A DNA stretch of 64,000 bases from Mycolicibacter sinensis (lineage in GTDB: Bacteria; Actinomycetota; Actinomycetes; Mycobacteriales; Mycobacteriaceae), in NCBI RefSeq assembly GCF_001667945.1, contig NZ_LZJK01000159.1:22208-86207 (forward strand), in the 5' to 3' direction. Positions 50,873 through 59,724 of this stretch are shown here, in pieces. The position numbers and the translations under genes are program-made. The notes beneath the pieces were generated by a model. That model was not told the origin of the DNA. It ran no database searches and saw nothing but the letters and a program-made list of their open reading frames with translations. Within the stretch, counting starts at the first letter, position 1; each line of letters begins with the position of its first letter.

Positions 50873-52450
50873 CTAATACACCACCGGTTGCTGGAACTCG
50901 CCCCAGACCGACTTGAGCGCCGAGACCATCTCGCCCACTGTGCAGTAGGCGTTGGCGCAGTCGATCAGGGGATGCATGAGGTTGTCGTCGCCTTCGGCGG
51001 CGCGGGCCAGCGCGGCCAGCGTGGCGGCGACGTCGCCGGCGTTGCGCTCGGCCTTGACCCGGGCCAGCCGCTTGAGCTGGGTGTCGCGGCCCTCGGCGTC
51101 GAGCTCATAGGTGGCGATCTCCGGCGGCGGCTCGTCACTGGTGAACTTGTTGACGCCGACGACCGGGCGCTCGCCCGATTCGATCTCGTGGTGGATCTTG
51201 AACGCCTCGTCGGCGATCAGGCCCTGCAGGTAGCCGTCCTCGATGGCGCGCACCATGCCGCCGTGGCGCTCCAGGTCGTCCATGATCTCGATGATGCGTT
51301 CCTCGGTGGCGTCGGTGAGCGCCTCGACGAAGTAGGAGCCGCCGAGCGGATCGGCTACCCGGGTCACCCCGGTTTCGTAGGCCAGGATCTGCTGGGTGCG
51401 CAGGGCCAGCGTCGCGGACTCCTCGCTGGGCAGCGCGAACGGCTCGTCCCAGGCCGCGGTGAACATCGACTGCACCCCGCCCAATACCGCGGCCAGTGAC
51501 TCGTAGGCCACCCGCACCAGGTTGTTCTGCGCCTGGGGCGCGAACAGCGACGCCCCACCGGCCACGCAACCGAACCGGAACATCGACGCCTTGTCGGAGT
51601 CGGCGCCGTAGCGCTCCCGCACGATGGTGGCCCAGCGGCGCCGTCCGGCGCGGTACTTGGCGACCTCCTCGAAGAAGTCGCCGTGGGTGTAGAAGAAGAA
51701 CGAGACCTGCGGGGCGAACTGGTCGATGGTCATCCGCCCGCGTTCCACCACGGTGTCGCAGTAGGTGACACCGTCGGCGAGGGTGAACGCCATCTCCTGC
51801 ACGGCGTTGGCGCCCGCGTCGCGAAAGTGCGCACCGGCCACCGAGATCGCGTTGAAGCGCGGCACTTCGGCGGCGCAGAACTCGATGGTGTCGGCGATCA
51901 GCCGCAGTGACGGCTCCGGCGGCCAGATCCAGGTGCCACGCGACGCGTACTCCTTGAGGATGTCGTTCTGGATCGTGCCGGTGAGCTTGGCCCGGGGCAC
52001 GCCCTTGCGCTCGGCGGCGGCGACGTAGAACGCGAGCAGGATCGCCGCCGTCCCGTTGATGGTGAAGCTGGTGCTGATCTTGTCCAGCGGGATCGAGTCG
52101 AACAGGATCTCGGCGTCGGCCAGCGTGTCCACCGCCACCCCGACCCGGCCGACCTCCTCACCGACCTCGGGATCGTCGGAGTCGTACCCGCACTGGGTGG
52201 GCAGGTCCAGCGCGACCGACAGGCCGGTGCCGCCCTGGTCCAGCAGGTAGCGGTAGCGCCGGTTGGACTCCTCGGCGGTGCCGAACCCGGAGTACTGCCG
52301 GAAGGTCCACAGCCGGCCGCGGTAGCCGGACGCGAAGTTGCCCCGGGTGAACGGATACGTCCCGGGCGCCGGCGGCTCTTCGCGCCGGTCGTCCGGCCCG
52401 TACACCGGTTTCAGGGGGATTCCCGAGGAGGTCTGCACTGGGTCGCTCAT
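50873..52450 (-). CDS. Acyl-CoA mutase large subunit (B12-dependent), unusual active site
   Basis: A 525-residue methylmalonyl-CoA-mutase-type catalytic subunit without its own B12 domain. It starts TYPFTRGNFASGYRGRLWTF, then QGGTGLSVALDLPTQCGYDS. Aligning with known mutases from memory, the residues contacting the substrate carboxylate in methylmalonyl-CoA mutase are kept (Y53 in RQYSGF, R171 in SRGTWIW). The usual SGYHxREAG motif reads AGAHFRDAG, with A207 for Tyr. Substrates may be bulkier than methylmalonyl-CoA, for example an ethylmalonyl-like ester. The start at 52450 gives the normal N-terminus. Confidence 0.87.
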   Translation of the reverse strand: MSDPVQTSSGIPLKPVYGPDDRREEPPAPGTYPFTRGNFASGYRGRLWTFRQYSGFGTAEESNRRYRYLLDQGGTGLSVALDLPTQCGYDSDDPEVGEEVGRVGVAVDTLADAEILFDSIPLDKISTSFTINGTAAILLAFYVAAAERKGVPRAKLTGTIQNDILKEYASRGTWIWPPEPSLRLIADTIEFCAAEVPRFNAISVAGAHFRDAGANAVQEMAFTLADGVTYCDTVVERGRMTIDQFAPQVSFFFYTHGDFFEEVAKYRAGRRRWATIVRERYGADSDKASMFRFGCVAGGASLFAPQAQNNLVRVAYESLAAVLGGVQSMFTAAWDEPFALPSEESATLALRTQQILAYETGVTRVADPLGGSYFVEALTDATEERIIEIMDDLERHGGMVRAIEDGYLQGLIADEAFKIHHEIESGERPVVGVNKFTSDEPPPEIATYELDAEGRDTQLKRLARVKAERNAGDVAATLAALARAAEGDDNLMHPLIDCANAYCTVGEMVSALKSVWGEFQQPVVY

Positions 52451-52475
52451 CGATGGATACGGTACTTGCAAAAAA

Positions 52476-52492
52476 TGAGAATGCCAATACCA
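52476..52492. promoter_or_regulatory. GAGAAT-type half-operator before mutase
   Basis: TGAGAAT with weak symmetry to the right (TACCA), 26 bp upstream of the mutase ATG and 29 bp from the end of yrbEB. Only the left arm matches the shared palindrome well. Confidence 0.3.
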
Positions 52493-52520
52493 CTTATGTC
52501 ACATGGCCGGGTCGCAGCGG

Positions 52521-53375
52521 CTATCCGGCCAGGTTGAAGTTGCCGCTGGCGCCGTAGACCGACAGCGAGACCAGCAGCGTCACCGACACGACGACGACCA
52601 GCGACGTGCGCACCGCGTTCCCGACCGCGACCCCCACCCCGGCGGGGCCGCCGGCGGCGAAATAGCCGAAATAGGTGTGGATCAGCAAGATGGTGACCGC
52701 CATCAGGAAGGCCTGCAGGAAGGACCACAGCAGGTCGATGGGGTTGAGGAACGTGCGGAAATAGTGGTCGTACAAGCCGGCCGACTGCCCGAAGAGAAAC
52801 ACCGTGGTGAATCGGCTGGCGAGGAACGACAGGATCACCGCGATGGAGTACAGCGGGGTGATGGCCACCAGTCCGGCGACGATGCGGGTGCTGACCAGAT
52901 AGGCGATCGGGCGAATCGCCATCGACTCCAGCGCGTCGATCTCCTCGTTGATCCGCATCGCGCCCAGCTGCGCGGTCACCCCGGCGCCGAAGGTGGCCGC
53001 CAACCCGATCCCGGCGACCACCGGGGCCGAGATGCGGACGTTGATGAACGCCGCCAGGAAGCCGGTCAGCGCCTCGATGCCGATGTTGCCCAGCGAGCTG
53101 TAGCCCTGCACCGCCAGGGTGCCGCCGGCCGCCAGGGTCAAGAACCCGACGATCACCACGGTGCCGCCGATCATCGCCAGGGTCCCGGTGCCCATGCTGA
53201 TCTCGGCGATCAGCCGGACGACCTCACGGCGGTAATGGGTGAATGCGAACGGCGCGGTGGCGATCGCCCGGCCGTAGAACAGGGTGTGGTCACCGAGCCG
53301 GCCCAGCGCGGCGATGGGTCGCCGAACCTGCCGGGTCACGCCCGGATAGACCGCCTGCAGGGCCCGCAGCGCCAC
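52521..53375 (-). CDS. MlaE/YrbE-type permease (YrbEB-like)
   Basis: A 284-residue inner-membrane permease with five to six membrane segments (for example 60-90, 135-155, 170-190, 220-240 and 250-280). It has the YrbE signature INEEIDALESMAIRP, which couples to the ATPase. YrbEA/YrbEB pairs form the permease of Mce lipid importers. It starts 3 bp after the yrbEA stop. No mce or ATPase gene follows in this window. Confidence 0.87.
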   Translation of the reverse strand: MALRALQAVYPGVTRQVRRPIAALGRLGDHTLFYGRAIATAPFAFTHYRREVVRLIAEISMGTGTLAMIGGTVVIVGFLTLAAGGTLAVQGYSSLGNIGIEALTGFLAAFINVRISAPVVAGIGLAATFGAGVTAQLGAMRINEEIDALESMAIRPIAYLVSTRIVAGLVAITPLYSIAVILSFLASRFTTVFLFGQSAGLYDHYFRTFLNPIDLLWSFLQAFLMAVTILLIHTYFGYFAAGGPAGVGVAVGNAVRTSLVVVVSVTLLVSLSVYGASGNFNLAG

Positions 53376-53378
53376 GGC

Positions 53379-54185
53379 TCAGCGCGCCGTCATCTTGATG
53401 CCGATCGCCGTGACGACCACGTTGACCACGAACAACGACATGAACGCGTACACCACGGTTTCGTTCACCGCGTTGCCGACGGCCTTGGCGCCGCCGCCGG
53501 AGATGGTCAGGCCGCGGTAGCAGGCGACAATGCCGGCGATCAGGCCGAACAGCGCCGCTTTGACGCAGGAGATGATCAGCTCGGGCACACCGGTCAGCAG
53601 CGTGATGCCCGCCGCGAATGCACCGGGGTTGACGTCTTGCACGAACACCGAGAAGACGTAGCCGCCGAGGATGCCGATGATCACGACCAGACTGTTGAGC
53701 AGCAACGCCACCAGCCCGGCCGCCAACATGCGCGGGGTCACCAGCCGCTGCACCGGGTTGATGCCCAGCACCTCCATGGCGTCGATCTCTTCGCGGATCG
53801 TGCGGGAGCCCAGGTCGGCGCACATCGCGGTGGCACCGGCGCCGGCGACGATCAACACCGTCACCATCGGCCCGACCTGGGTGACCGCGCCAAACGCCGC
53901 GCCGGCCCCGGACAGGTCCGCAGCACCGAGCTCACGCAGCAGGATGTTCAGGATGAAGCTGACCAGGACGGTGAACGGGATGGCCACCAGCAACGTGGGC
54001 GCCAGCGAGACCCGGGCGACGAACCAGGACTGCTCAAGGAATTCGCGGGCCTGAAACGGGCGCCGGAACATGAACTTCACCGCGTCGACGGTCATGCTGA
54101 AAAGCCCGCCGATCGCCTGCATCGGCTCGGCCAAGCGCCCGACCGCCAGCTGCGGGGACCGCGGAATCAGCTCCTTCATCCCCAT
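53379..54185 (-). CDS. MlaE/YrbE-type permease (YrbEA-like)
   Basis: A 268-residue permease subunit, first of the pair. It has the signature TIREEIDAMEVLGINP, five to six membrane segments and the Gly-rich AGAGATAMCADLGSRT before the coupling helix. It begins at the ATG at 54185 (MGMKELIPRSP), with a GAGG-type RBS. With YrbEB it forms a lipid-import permease that would normally need six Mce proteins. Confidence 0.87.
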   Translation of the reverse strand: MGMKELIPRSPQLAVGRLAEPMQAIGGLFSMTVDAVKFMFRRPFQAREFLEQSWFVARVSLAPTLLVAIPFTVLVSFILNILLRELGAADLSGAGAAFGAVTQVGPMVTVLIVAGAGATAMCADLGSRTIREEIDAMEVLGINPVQRLVTPRMLAAGLVALLLNSLVVIIGILGGYVFSVFVQDVNPGAFAAGITLLTGVPELIISCVKAALFGLIAGIVACYRGLTISGGGAKAVGNAVNETVVYAFMSLFVVNVVVTAIGIKMTAR

Positions 54186-54309
54186 AGCGGCAGGCTCCTT
54201 CAGCACACTGGCGACACGACGCGAGTGGATCCTATCCGATTCCTGGTTTGTGCGATAGCAGCTTCTGATTTTCGTGCACACGCATTCTCATTTGAAGCAA
54301 ACGACGCAG

Positions 54310-55128
54310 CTACAGCCGTCCGTCGAGCCGTAACGCCGGGTGCACCCACTCCGGCGACCTGCGCTCCTTGAACGCCCGGAAGCCTTCGACGGCCTCCGGC
54401 GCGCCCAGGCTGGTGCTCATCCCGATCCGGTCGAACAGACCCAGATACGCGTCCAGGCTCGACTTGACCACCGCCCGCGCGGCCGGCGCGGTCCGGCAGC
54501 ACTGCGCCAGCACCTCGCGGGCGGCGTCGGGCAGGTCGTCATGCGGGACCACACGTGCCACCATGCCCCACGCGAGCGCTTCCTGCGCGGCGAAGGTGCG
54601 GCCGGTGAACATCAGGTCACGGGTTCGCACCGGCCCGACCACCCGGGCCAGCATCTGGCTGTAGTAGGTGTCGGCGATGCCGCGGAACAGCTCGGGAACC
54701 CGAAAGGTCGCCCGGTCGCTGACCACGGCGACGTCGCTGCACAGGGCGATCTGCAGGCCGCCGCCCTGGCACAGTCCGTTGACCGCCGAGACGATCGGTT
54801 TGACCGAGCTGCGCAGGGCGTCGAAGGGGGTGACGTCCATGCCCAGCGCGGAGCCGAACGTGATCCAGTCATCCGCACCGCCGCCGCCCATGTCCCCGCC
54901 CGGGGCGAACACGTCACCGGTGCCGGTGATCAACAGCCCGGCCAGGTCCGGGTCGGCGTTGACCCGGCCCACCGCGTAGCGAATACCGAAGTACATCGCC
55001 GGGGTCATCGCGTTACGGGCCTCGGGGCGGTCCAGGGTGCACACCGCGATCGGCCCCTCCCGCCGGAACTTCAGGAACGGGGTTCCGAGCCAGTCGCCTT
55101 CGGGCGGTCGCGGTGACTCAGCATTCAT
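54310..55128 (-). CDS. Enoyl-CoA hydratase/isomerase
   Basis: A 272-residue crotonase: AVCTLDRPEARNAMTPAMYF, GDVFAPGGDMGGGG, GLCQGGGLQIALCSDVAVVS, and RVPELFRGIADTYYSQMLAR. It carries an N-terminal extension (MNAESPRPPEGDWLGTPFLK). Its start overlaps the end of the APH-like gene by 11 bp, so the two are coupled. Confidence 0.86.
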   Translation of the reverse strand: MNAESPRPPEGDWLGTPFLKFRREGPIAVCTLDRPEARNAMTPAMYFGIRYAVGRVNADPDLAGLLITGTGDVFAPGGDMGGGGADDWITFGSALGMDVTPFDALRSSVKPIVSAVNGLCQGGGLQIALCSDVAVVSDRATFRVPELFRGIADTYYSQMLARVVGPVRTRDLMFTGRTFAAQEALAWGMVARVVPHDDLPDAAREVLAQCCRTAPAARAVVKSSLDAYLGLFDRIGMSTSLGAPEAVEGFRAFKERRSPEWVHPALRLDGRL

Positions 55129-56194
55129 GTGCACAGACCTCTCCCACCAGCTCCAGCGTGCCCAGGTCCCGGATCGCCTGACAGGCACGCCGCAACATGG
55201 TGACGAACATGTCGTCGCCGCGGTCGGTGCCGGTCGCGAAGACCAGCCCGAGCGCACAGATCAGCGGAGCCTGCAGCATCCCGAACCGGTAGTCCTGCCA
55301 ACAGGTTTCCCAGTCATAAGCGGTCACACCGTAGCCCAGCAACGCGGCGTGATACGCGGCGACCAGGTCGGCCTCGATCGCCGAGCGCAGCTCGGGCGCC
55401 AGGCTGGTGGCGGTGAAGAACGCCAGATCCCGGGCCGGCAGGCCCACGCCCAAGGTCTGCCAGTCGACCACCCAGATCTGCTCACCGTCGGGGCTGAACA
55501 GCATGTTGTCCAGCCGGTAGTCGCCGTGGATCAGCGCGAACCGGCCCAGCGGCGCGGACACCCAGGGCGTGATCAGGCCCAGTGCATCCGTCAACGTCGC
55601 ACAGTCGGCAGGCCCGAGTCGCGCGCCGAGCCGCTCGACGGTGGCCTCGGCGCACATCCGGGCGATGTCGCCCATGCCCTTGGCGCCCGCCTCGTCCAGC
55701 TGGGTCATCGCCAGGCCGGGGAACGTCAGCCACTGCTCGTCGCACCAGGTGGGGGCGTGCAGCCCGGCCAGCGCGGTCACCGCCAGCCGCGCCTGCCGCT
55801 CATCGCAGCCGGCGATCTGGTCGCCTTGGGCTGCAGGCGCCCGGTCGGCGAGCAGCAGGGCGTACTCGGTTGCGTCAGCATTGATTTCGCAGTGGAAGCA
55901 CTGCGGTACCGGTATCCGGACGCGATCGGCGACGTCAGCGTAGAAGGCACACTCACTGCGATAGCCCAGGACGACGCGGTCACGGACCGCGTCGTCGCCG
56001 GCCGGCAGCTTGATCACGAAGGTGCCGGGCAGGCCGTCGGGAGTGCCGGCGTAGGTGGCCGACACCCGGTAGGTGGCGCCGGTCTGTCCGGTGCCGACCG
56101 GCACGACGTCGACCGCGGTCACCTCGACGCCGACGGCAGCCGAGAGCCACGCGCTGGTGACATCCTGCGGATGCCGCGGGATGCGGCGGTTCAT
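55118..56194 (-). CDS. APH/choline-kinase-like phosphotransferase
   Basis: A 358-residue aminoglycoside-phosphotransferase-fold protein. The catalytic loop is FALIHGDYRLDNMLF (Asp and Asn, with His in front) and the metal Asp is in VVDWQTLGVGLPARDLAFF. Such proteins in lipid clusters phosphorylate hydroxyacyl-CoA or other small molecules rather than antibiotics. It is coupled to the crotonase gene and divergent from the AccD gene. Substrate unknown. Confidence 0.82.
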   Translation of the reverse strand: MNRRIPRHPQDVTSAWLSAAVGVEVTAVDVVPVGTGQTGATYRVSATYAGTPDGLPGTFVIKLPAGDDAVRDRVVLGYRSECAFYADVADRVRIPVPQCFHCEINADATEYALLLADRAPAAQGDQIAGCDERQARLAVTALAGLHAPTWCDEQWLTFPGLAMTQLDEAGAKGMGDIARMCAEATVERLGARLGPADCATLTDALGLITPWVSAPLGRFALIHGDYRLDNMLFSPDGEQIWVVDWQTLGVGLPARDLAFFTATSLAPELRSAIEADLVAAYHAALLGYGVTAYDWETCWQDYRFGMLQAPLICALGLVFATGTDRGDDMFVTMLRRACQAIRDLGTLELVGEVCAHEC

Positions 56195-56302
56195 CGAGGA
56201 CGCTCCGGCGCAACGGAACTCATCGCTGCGATGCTCCGGGCGGCCATGCCGCGTGACGCTACAGTAACAATTTCAGTATGGTCAACGAATGAGGTCCGGT
56301 AG

Positions 56303-57793
56303 ATGACGAACGGCTGGCAGGACACGCTGGAAGACCTGGACCGGCGGCGCCGGCACACCCAGGCGATGGGCGGCGCCGAGCGGCTGGCCAAGCACCGCGC
56401 CAAGGGCAAGCTCGACGCGCGGGCCCGCATCGAGCACCTGCTCGACCGGGGAACGTTCCGTGAGTTGGGCACCATGGTCGGCGGGGAGATCGCCGCCGAC
56501 GGCATCGTGGTCGGCTCCGGTGAGATCAACGGCTCCCCGGTGATGGTGGGCGCCGAGGATTTCACCACACTGGCGGGCAGCATCGGCCCCGGCGGCAACG
56601 CCAAGCGCTACCGGATCGCCGAACTGGCGCTGCGCGACAAGATCCCGCTGGTGATGCTGCTCGAAGGCGCCGGCTTCCGGCCCACCGGTGAGCATTACGG
56701 GCGTACCCCCACCGACCTGCTCGCGCAGGCGCAGTGCTCGGGGAAGGTGCCGACCGTCGCCGCGGTACTGGGCCCGTCGGCCGGCCACGGGGCCCTGGTG
56801 GGGCCGGTCTGCGACTTCCGGATCATGAGCCCGCAGGGTGCGATCTTCACCGCCGGGCCTCCGGTGGTCAAAGAGTCGACGGGCGAAGACATCTCGAAGG
56901 AGGACCTGGGCGGTCCCGAGGTCGCCCTGCACAGCGGCGTGATCCACAACTTGGCCGCCGACGACGCGGCGGTGCTCGACGACATCCGCCGCTACCTGTC
57001 CTACTTCCCGTCGAGCGCCTGGTCGTATCCGCCGGCGTCACCGGCCGGCCCGGCCGCCGCGTCGCGGCCGACCCCGGAGCTGCTCGACATCGTCTCGCGC
57101 GACAACCGTCGCGTCTATGACATGCGCGCGGTGCTCGACGTCATCTTCGATGCGCCCGACTGGTTCGAGGTGCAGCCGCGGTTCGGGCCCGCGATCATCT
57201 GCGCGCTGGCTCATCTGGGCGGCCATCCGGTGGCGGTGGTGGCCAATCAGCCGCAGGTGCTGGCCGGCTCGATCGACGCCGACGCCGCGGACAAGGCCGC
57301 CCACTTCATCATGGTGGCCGATTCATTCCATTTGCCGATCGTGTTCCTGGCCGACAATCCCGGCATGCTGCCGGGCAGCCGTTCGGAGCGCAGCGGTGTG
57401 CTGCGGGCCGGCGCCCGGATGTTCGCCGCCCAGACCGCGGCCAGCACCCTGAAACTGCATCTGACCCTGCGCAAGGCCTACGGCTTCGGTTCCATGGTGA
57501 TGTCGTTGCTCGGGTTCGACGCCCAGGTCGCGACGTTCGCCTATCCGGGGGCGACGATGGGGGCGATGAGTGCGGCCGCGCTCAGCGCCGCCTCGCACGC
57601 CGGGGAGGACCTGGCGGCCAAGCTGCGCGACACCGAGTTGCAGGCGTCCTATCACTCCGCCAAACAGCTCGGCTTCGATGAGCTCATCGACCCGCGCGAG
57701 ACCCGCGATGCGCTGCTTTCCGCCCTGCGGCGTGGTCTGCGTAGCCGGCAGGCGGTCGCCGAGCCGGTGACCCGAACCGTCATCATGCCCTGA
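56303..57793 (+). CDS. Acyl-CoA carboxylase carboxyltransferase subunit (AccD/PccB type)
   Basis: A 496-residue biotin-dependent carboxyltransferase. The N-terminal half has KRYRIAELALRDKIPLVMLL and SAGHGALVGPVCDFRIM. The C-terminal half has PVAVVANQPQVLAGSIDADA, PIVFLADNPGMLPGSRSERS and LRKAYGFGSMVMSLLGFDAQ. It transfers CO2 from carboxybiotin to an acyl-CoA. No biotin carboxylase subunit is encoded nearby, so it would need one from elsewhere in the genome. ATG at 56303. It is divergent from the APH-like gene. TGATG links it to the lipocalin-like gene. Confidence 0.9.
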   Translation: MTNGWQDTLEDLDRRRRHTQAMGGAERLAKHRAKGKLDARARIEHLLDRGTFRELGTMVGGEIAADGIVVGSGEINGSPVMVGAEDFTTLAGSIGPGGNAKRYRIAELALRDKIPLVMLLEGAGFRPTGEHYGRTPTDLLAQAQCSGKVPTVAAVLGPSAGHGALVGPVCDFRIMSPQGAIFTAGPPVVKESTGEDISKEDLGGPEVALHSGVIHNLAADDAAVLDDIRRYLSYFPSSAWSYPPASPAGPAAASRPTPELLDIVSRDNRRVYDMRAVLDVIFDAPDWFEVQPRFGPAIICALAHLGGHPVAVVANQPQVLAGSIDADAADKAAHFIMVADSFHLPIVFLADNPGMLPGSRSERSGVLRAGARMFAAQTAASTLKLHLTLRKAYGFGSMVMSLLGFDAQVATFAYPGATMGAMSAAALSAASHAGEDLAAKLRDTELQASYHSAKQLGFDELIDPRETRDALLSALRRGLRSRQAVAEPVTRTVIMP

Positions 57794-58170
57794 TGAGCAC
57801 TCTGCGCGAAGCGCTCCTGGGCGGCTGGGAGCTGTCGTCGTTCAGTTCCGTTGACACGGCCAGCGGCGTGGTCACCCATCCGTTCGGTGCGGCCCCACGC
57901 GGTTTGATCCTCTACACCGCCGACGGCTACATGTCGGCGCAACTGACCGACGGCTCCGGGAGCTACATCGCCTACGGCGGGAGGTTTCGCGTCGACGAGG
58001 ACACCGCGACGGTGCTTCACGAGGTGAGCGTGTCGATGCTGCCGGAGCTACTGGCCTCCCCGCAGCTACGCCGCGCCACCGTGGACGGTGATCGGCTGAC
58101 CTTGTCGGCGACGACCACCAATTCAGGTGTGACCAGCCACAGCACGCTGGTCTGGGTCAGACGTCGATGA
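57793..58170 (+). CDS. Lipocalin-like domain protein
   Basis: A 125-residue protein of the lipocalin-like/DUF-type beta-barrel group: LLGGWELSSFSSVDTASGVV, then GLILYTADGYMSAQLTDGSG and GGRFRVDEDTATVLHEVSVS. It is coupled to AccD by TGATG. It probably binds a small hydrophobic ligand, but no function can be named. Its 3' end overlaps the convergent quinone-reductase gene by 14 bp. Confidence 0.7.
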   Translation: MSTLREALLGGWELSSFSSVDTASGVVTHPFGAAPRGLILYTADGYMSAQLTDGSGSYIAYGGRFRVDEDTATVLHEVSVSMLPELLASPQLRRATVDGDRLTLSATTTNSGVTSHSTLVWVRRR

Positions 58171-59125
58171 TGACCTTGCCGATGGCCTTGCGGTCGGCCA
58201 CATAGCGCAGCGCCGCGGCGGTGTCGGCGAGCGGGAAGCGGGCACCGATGTAGGGGCTGACCCGGCCGTCGGCGAACAGCTGCGCGAGCTCGGCGAGATC
58301 GCGCTCGTTCTGCTCGGGGTAGTCGGTGGCGAAGGTCCGGATCTCCATGCCCTGCACCGTGATGCCCTTGAGCATCACCAGGTTCAGCGGGATCGCCGGG
58401 ATCGCCCCGGCGGCGTAGCCGAGGGTGACGAAGCGCCCGCCGCGGCCCAGGCTGCGCAGCGCCGGTTCGGCGTAGGGTCCCCCGACCGGGTCGAGCACCG
58501 CGCGGGCGCCGTCGCCGGTGATCGCGCGGATCCGCTCCTTGAGGTCCTCGCGGTCGTAGTCGACCACGGCTTCGGCGCCGCGTTGGGTGCACACCGTGAG
58601 CTTCTCCGGGCTGGACGCGGCGGCCAGTACCCGCGCCCCCAGCGCCACCCCCAGATCGACCGCGGCCAGCCCGACCCCGCCGGCCGCCCCGAGTACCACC
58701 ACCCAATCGCCTTCGTCCACTTGGGCGACCGAGCGCAGCGCGTGATAGGCGGTGCGGTAGGTGACGCCGAACCCGGCCGCCGCGGCATAGTCGACGCCGT
58801 CGGGTATCGCGCTGACCGCCGCGGCGGGCAACAGCGCCTGCTCGGCGAAGCCACCCACGAACGAGGTGCCCACCACCCGGTCGCCGGGGACGAAGGGCAC
58901 CCCGTCACCGGCGGCGATCACATCACCGGCCAGTTCGCTGCCGGGCGTGAAAGGGGTCGGGATCTTCAGCTGGTATTTGCCGTCGATCAGCAGCACGTCG
59001 GGGAAGTTGACCGCCGCGGCCCGCACCCGCACCACCATCGTGCCGGGGCCGGGCGTGGGGTCGGGAAGTTCTTGAAGCACCAGGTCTTCCGGCGGTCCGT
59101 ACCGTTGGCAGACGATCGCGCGCAT
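58157..59125 (-). CDS. Zinc-independent quinone oxidoreductase (MDR family)
   Basis: A 322-residue medium-chain dehydrogenase/reductase: MRAIVCQRYGPPEDLVLQEL, then VRAAAVNFPDVLLIDGKYQ, PFTPGSELAGDV, and the NADPH motif VVLGAAGGVGLAAVDLG. No zinc-binding Cys triad is present. It may reduce a quinone or an enoyl-CoA. It is the last gene of the APH-SDR-ACAD operon and starts within the TetR stop (TGATG overlap). Confidence 0.88.
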   Translation of the reverse strand: MRAIVCQRYGPPEDLVLQELPDPTPGPGTMVVRVRAAAVNFPDVLLIDGKYQLKIPTPFTPGSELAGDVIAAGDGVPFVPGDRVVGTSFVGGFAEQALLPAAAVSAIPDGVDYAAAAGFGVTYRTAYHALRSVAQVDEGDWVVVLGAAGGVGLAAVDLGVALGARVLAAASSPEKLTVCTQRGAEAVVDYDREDLKERIRAITGDGARAVLDPVGGPYAEPALRSLGRGGRFVTLGYAAGAIPAIPLNLVMLKGITVQGMEIRTFATDYPEQNERDLAELAQLFADGRVSPYIGARFPLADTAAALRYVADRKAIGKVIIDV

Positions 59126-59724
59126 CAGACTCCCAGTCCTCGTAGGCAGAACGCCACCAGATGATCGACGTCGGCGCGCTTGGGCTGGGCGCTGCCGCCC
59201 AGGTAGCGGCGCATGGTGGCCAGCGTGCAGGTGAAGACGGTGTCCGCGTCCCGCCCCGGGTCGGAACCGCCCAGCGCCGCCACCGGTTCGGTGAGCAGAT
59301 CGCGCAGCGGGCGCAGGATTTCGTCGTCGGAGACCCCGGCGGCCGTCAGCTGGGTGCTGGCCGCGCGGCTCATGCTCAACAGGTGGGGGTCGGACACCTG
59401 CGCCACCGTACCGCGTATCCACCGCTCCACCTGACCGGCCGGGGTGGTCTCCTTGGCCAACTGGTGCTGCAGATAGGACACGACGATCGCGACACCGCGC
59501 TCCATCACCGCCTGGAAGAGTTCGTCTTTGCCGGTGAAGTACCGGTAGAACGCCTTGTTCGACGATCCGGCCTCGGCGACGATGTCGGATACCCGCGGCT
59601 CGTCGGGGGCGACCCGCTCCAGCACCGTCACGGCGGCCGCCAGGATGCGTTCCACCTCGGCGGTGGCCTGCTGCTGGCGCAGGTCGAGTGCCCGGTGTAC
59701 GGCGGCATCGACCCGGGTGCTCAC
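59125..59724 (-). CDS. TetR family regulator
   Basis: A 199-residue TetR-type regulator: RQQQATAEVERILAAAVTVL, then PDEPRVSDIVAEAGSSNKAF and YRYFTGKDELFQAVMERGV. The GTG at 59724 overlaps the TGA of the dehydrogenase gene (GTGA). Being inside the operon suggests it senses a CoA intermediate of that pathway and controls it. Confidence 0.85.
   Translation of the reverse strand: MSTRVDAAVHRALDLRQQQATAEVERILAAAVTVLERVAPDEPRVSDIVAEAGSSNKAFYRYFTGKDELFQAVMERGVAIVVSYLQHQLAKETTPAGQVERWIRGTVAQVSDPHLLSMSRAASTQLTAAGVSDDEILRPLRDLLTEPVAALGGSDPGRDADTVFTCTLATMRRYLGGSAQPKRADVDHLVAFCLRGLGV

Noticed and set aside
52503..54371. 622-codon antisense frame over the permease genes
   Set aside because: It mirrors the membrane proteins; the Asp/Gln/His-rich sequence is a typical shadow.
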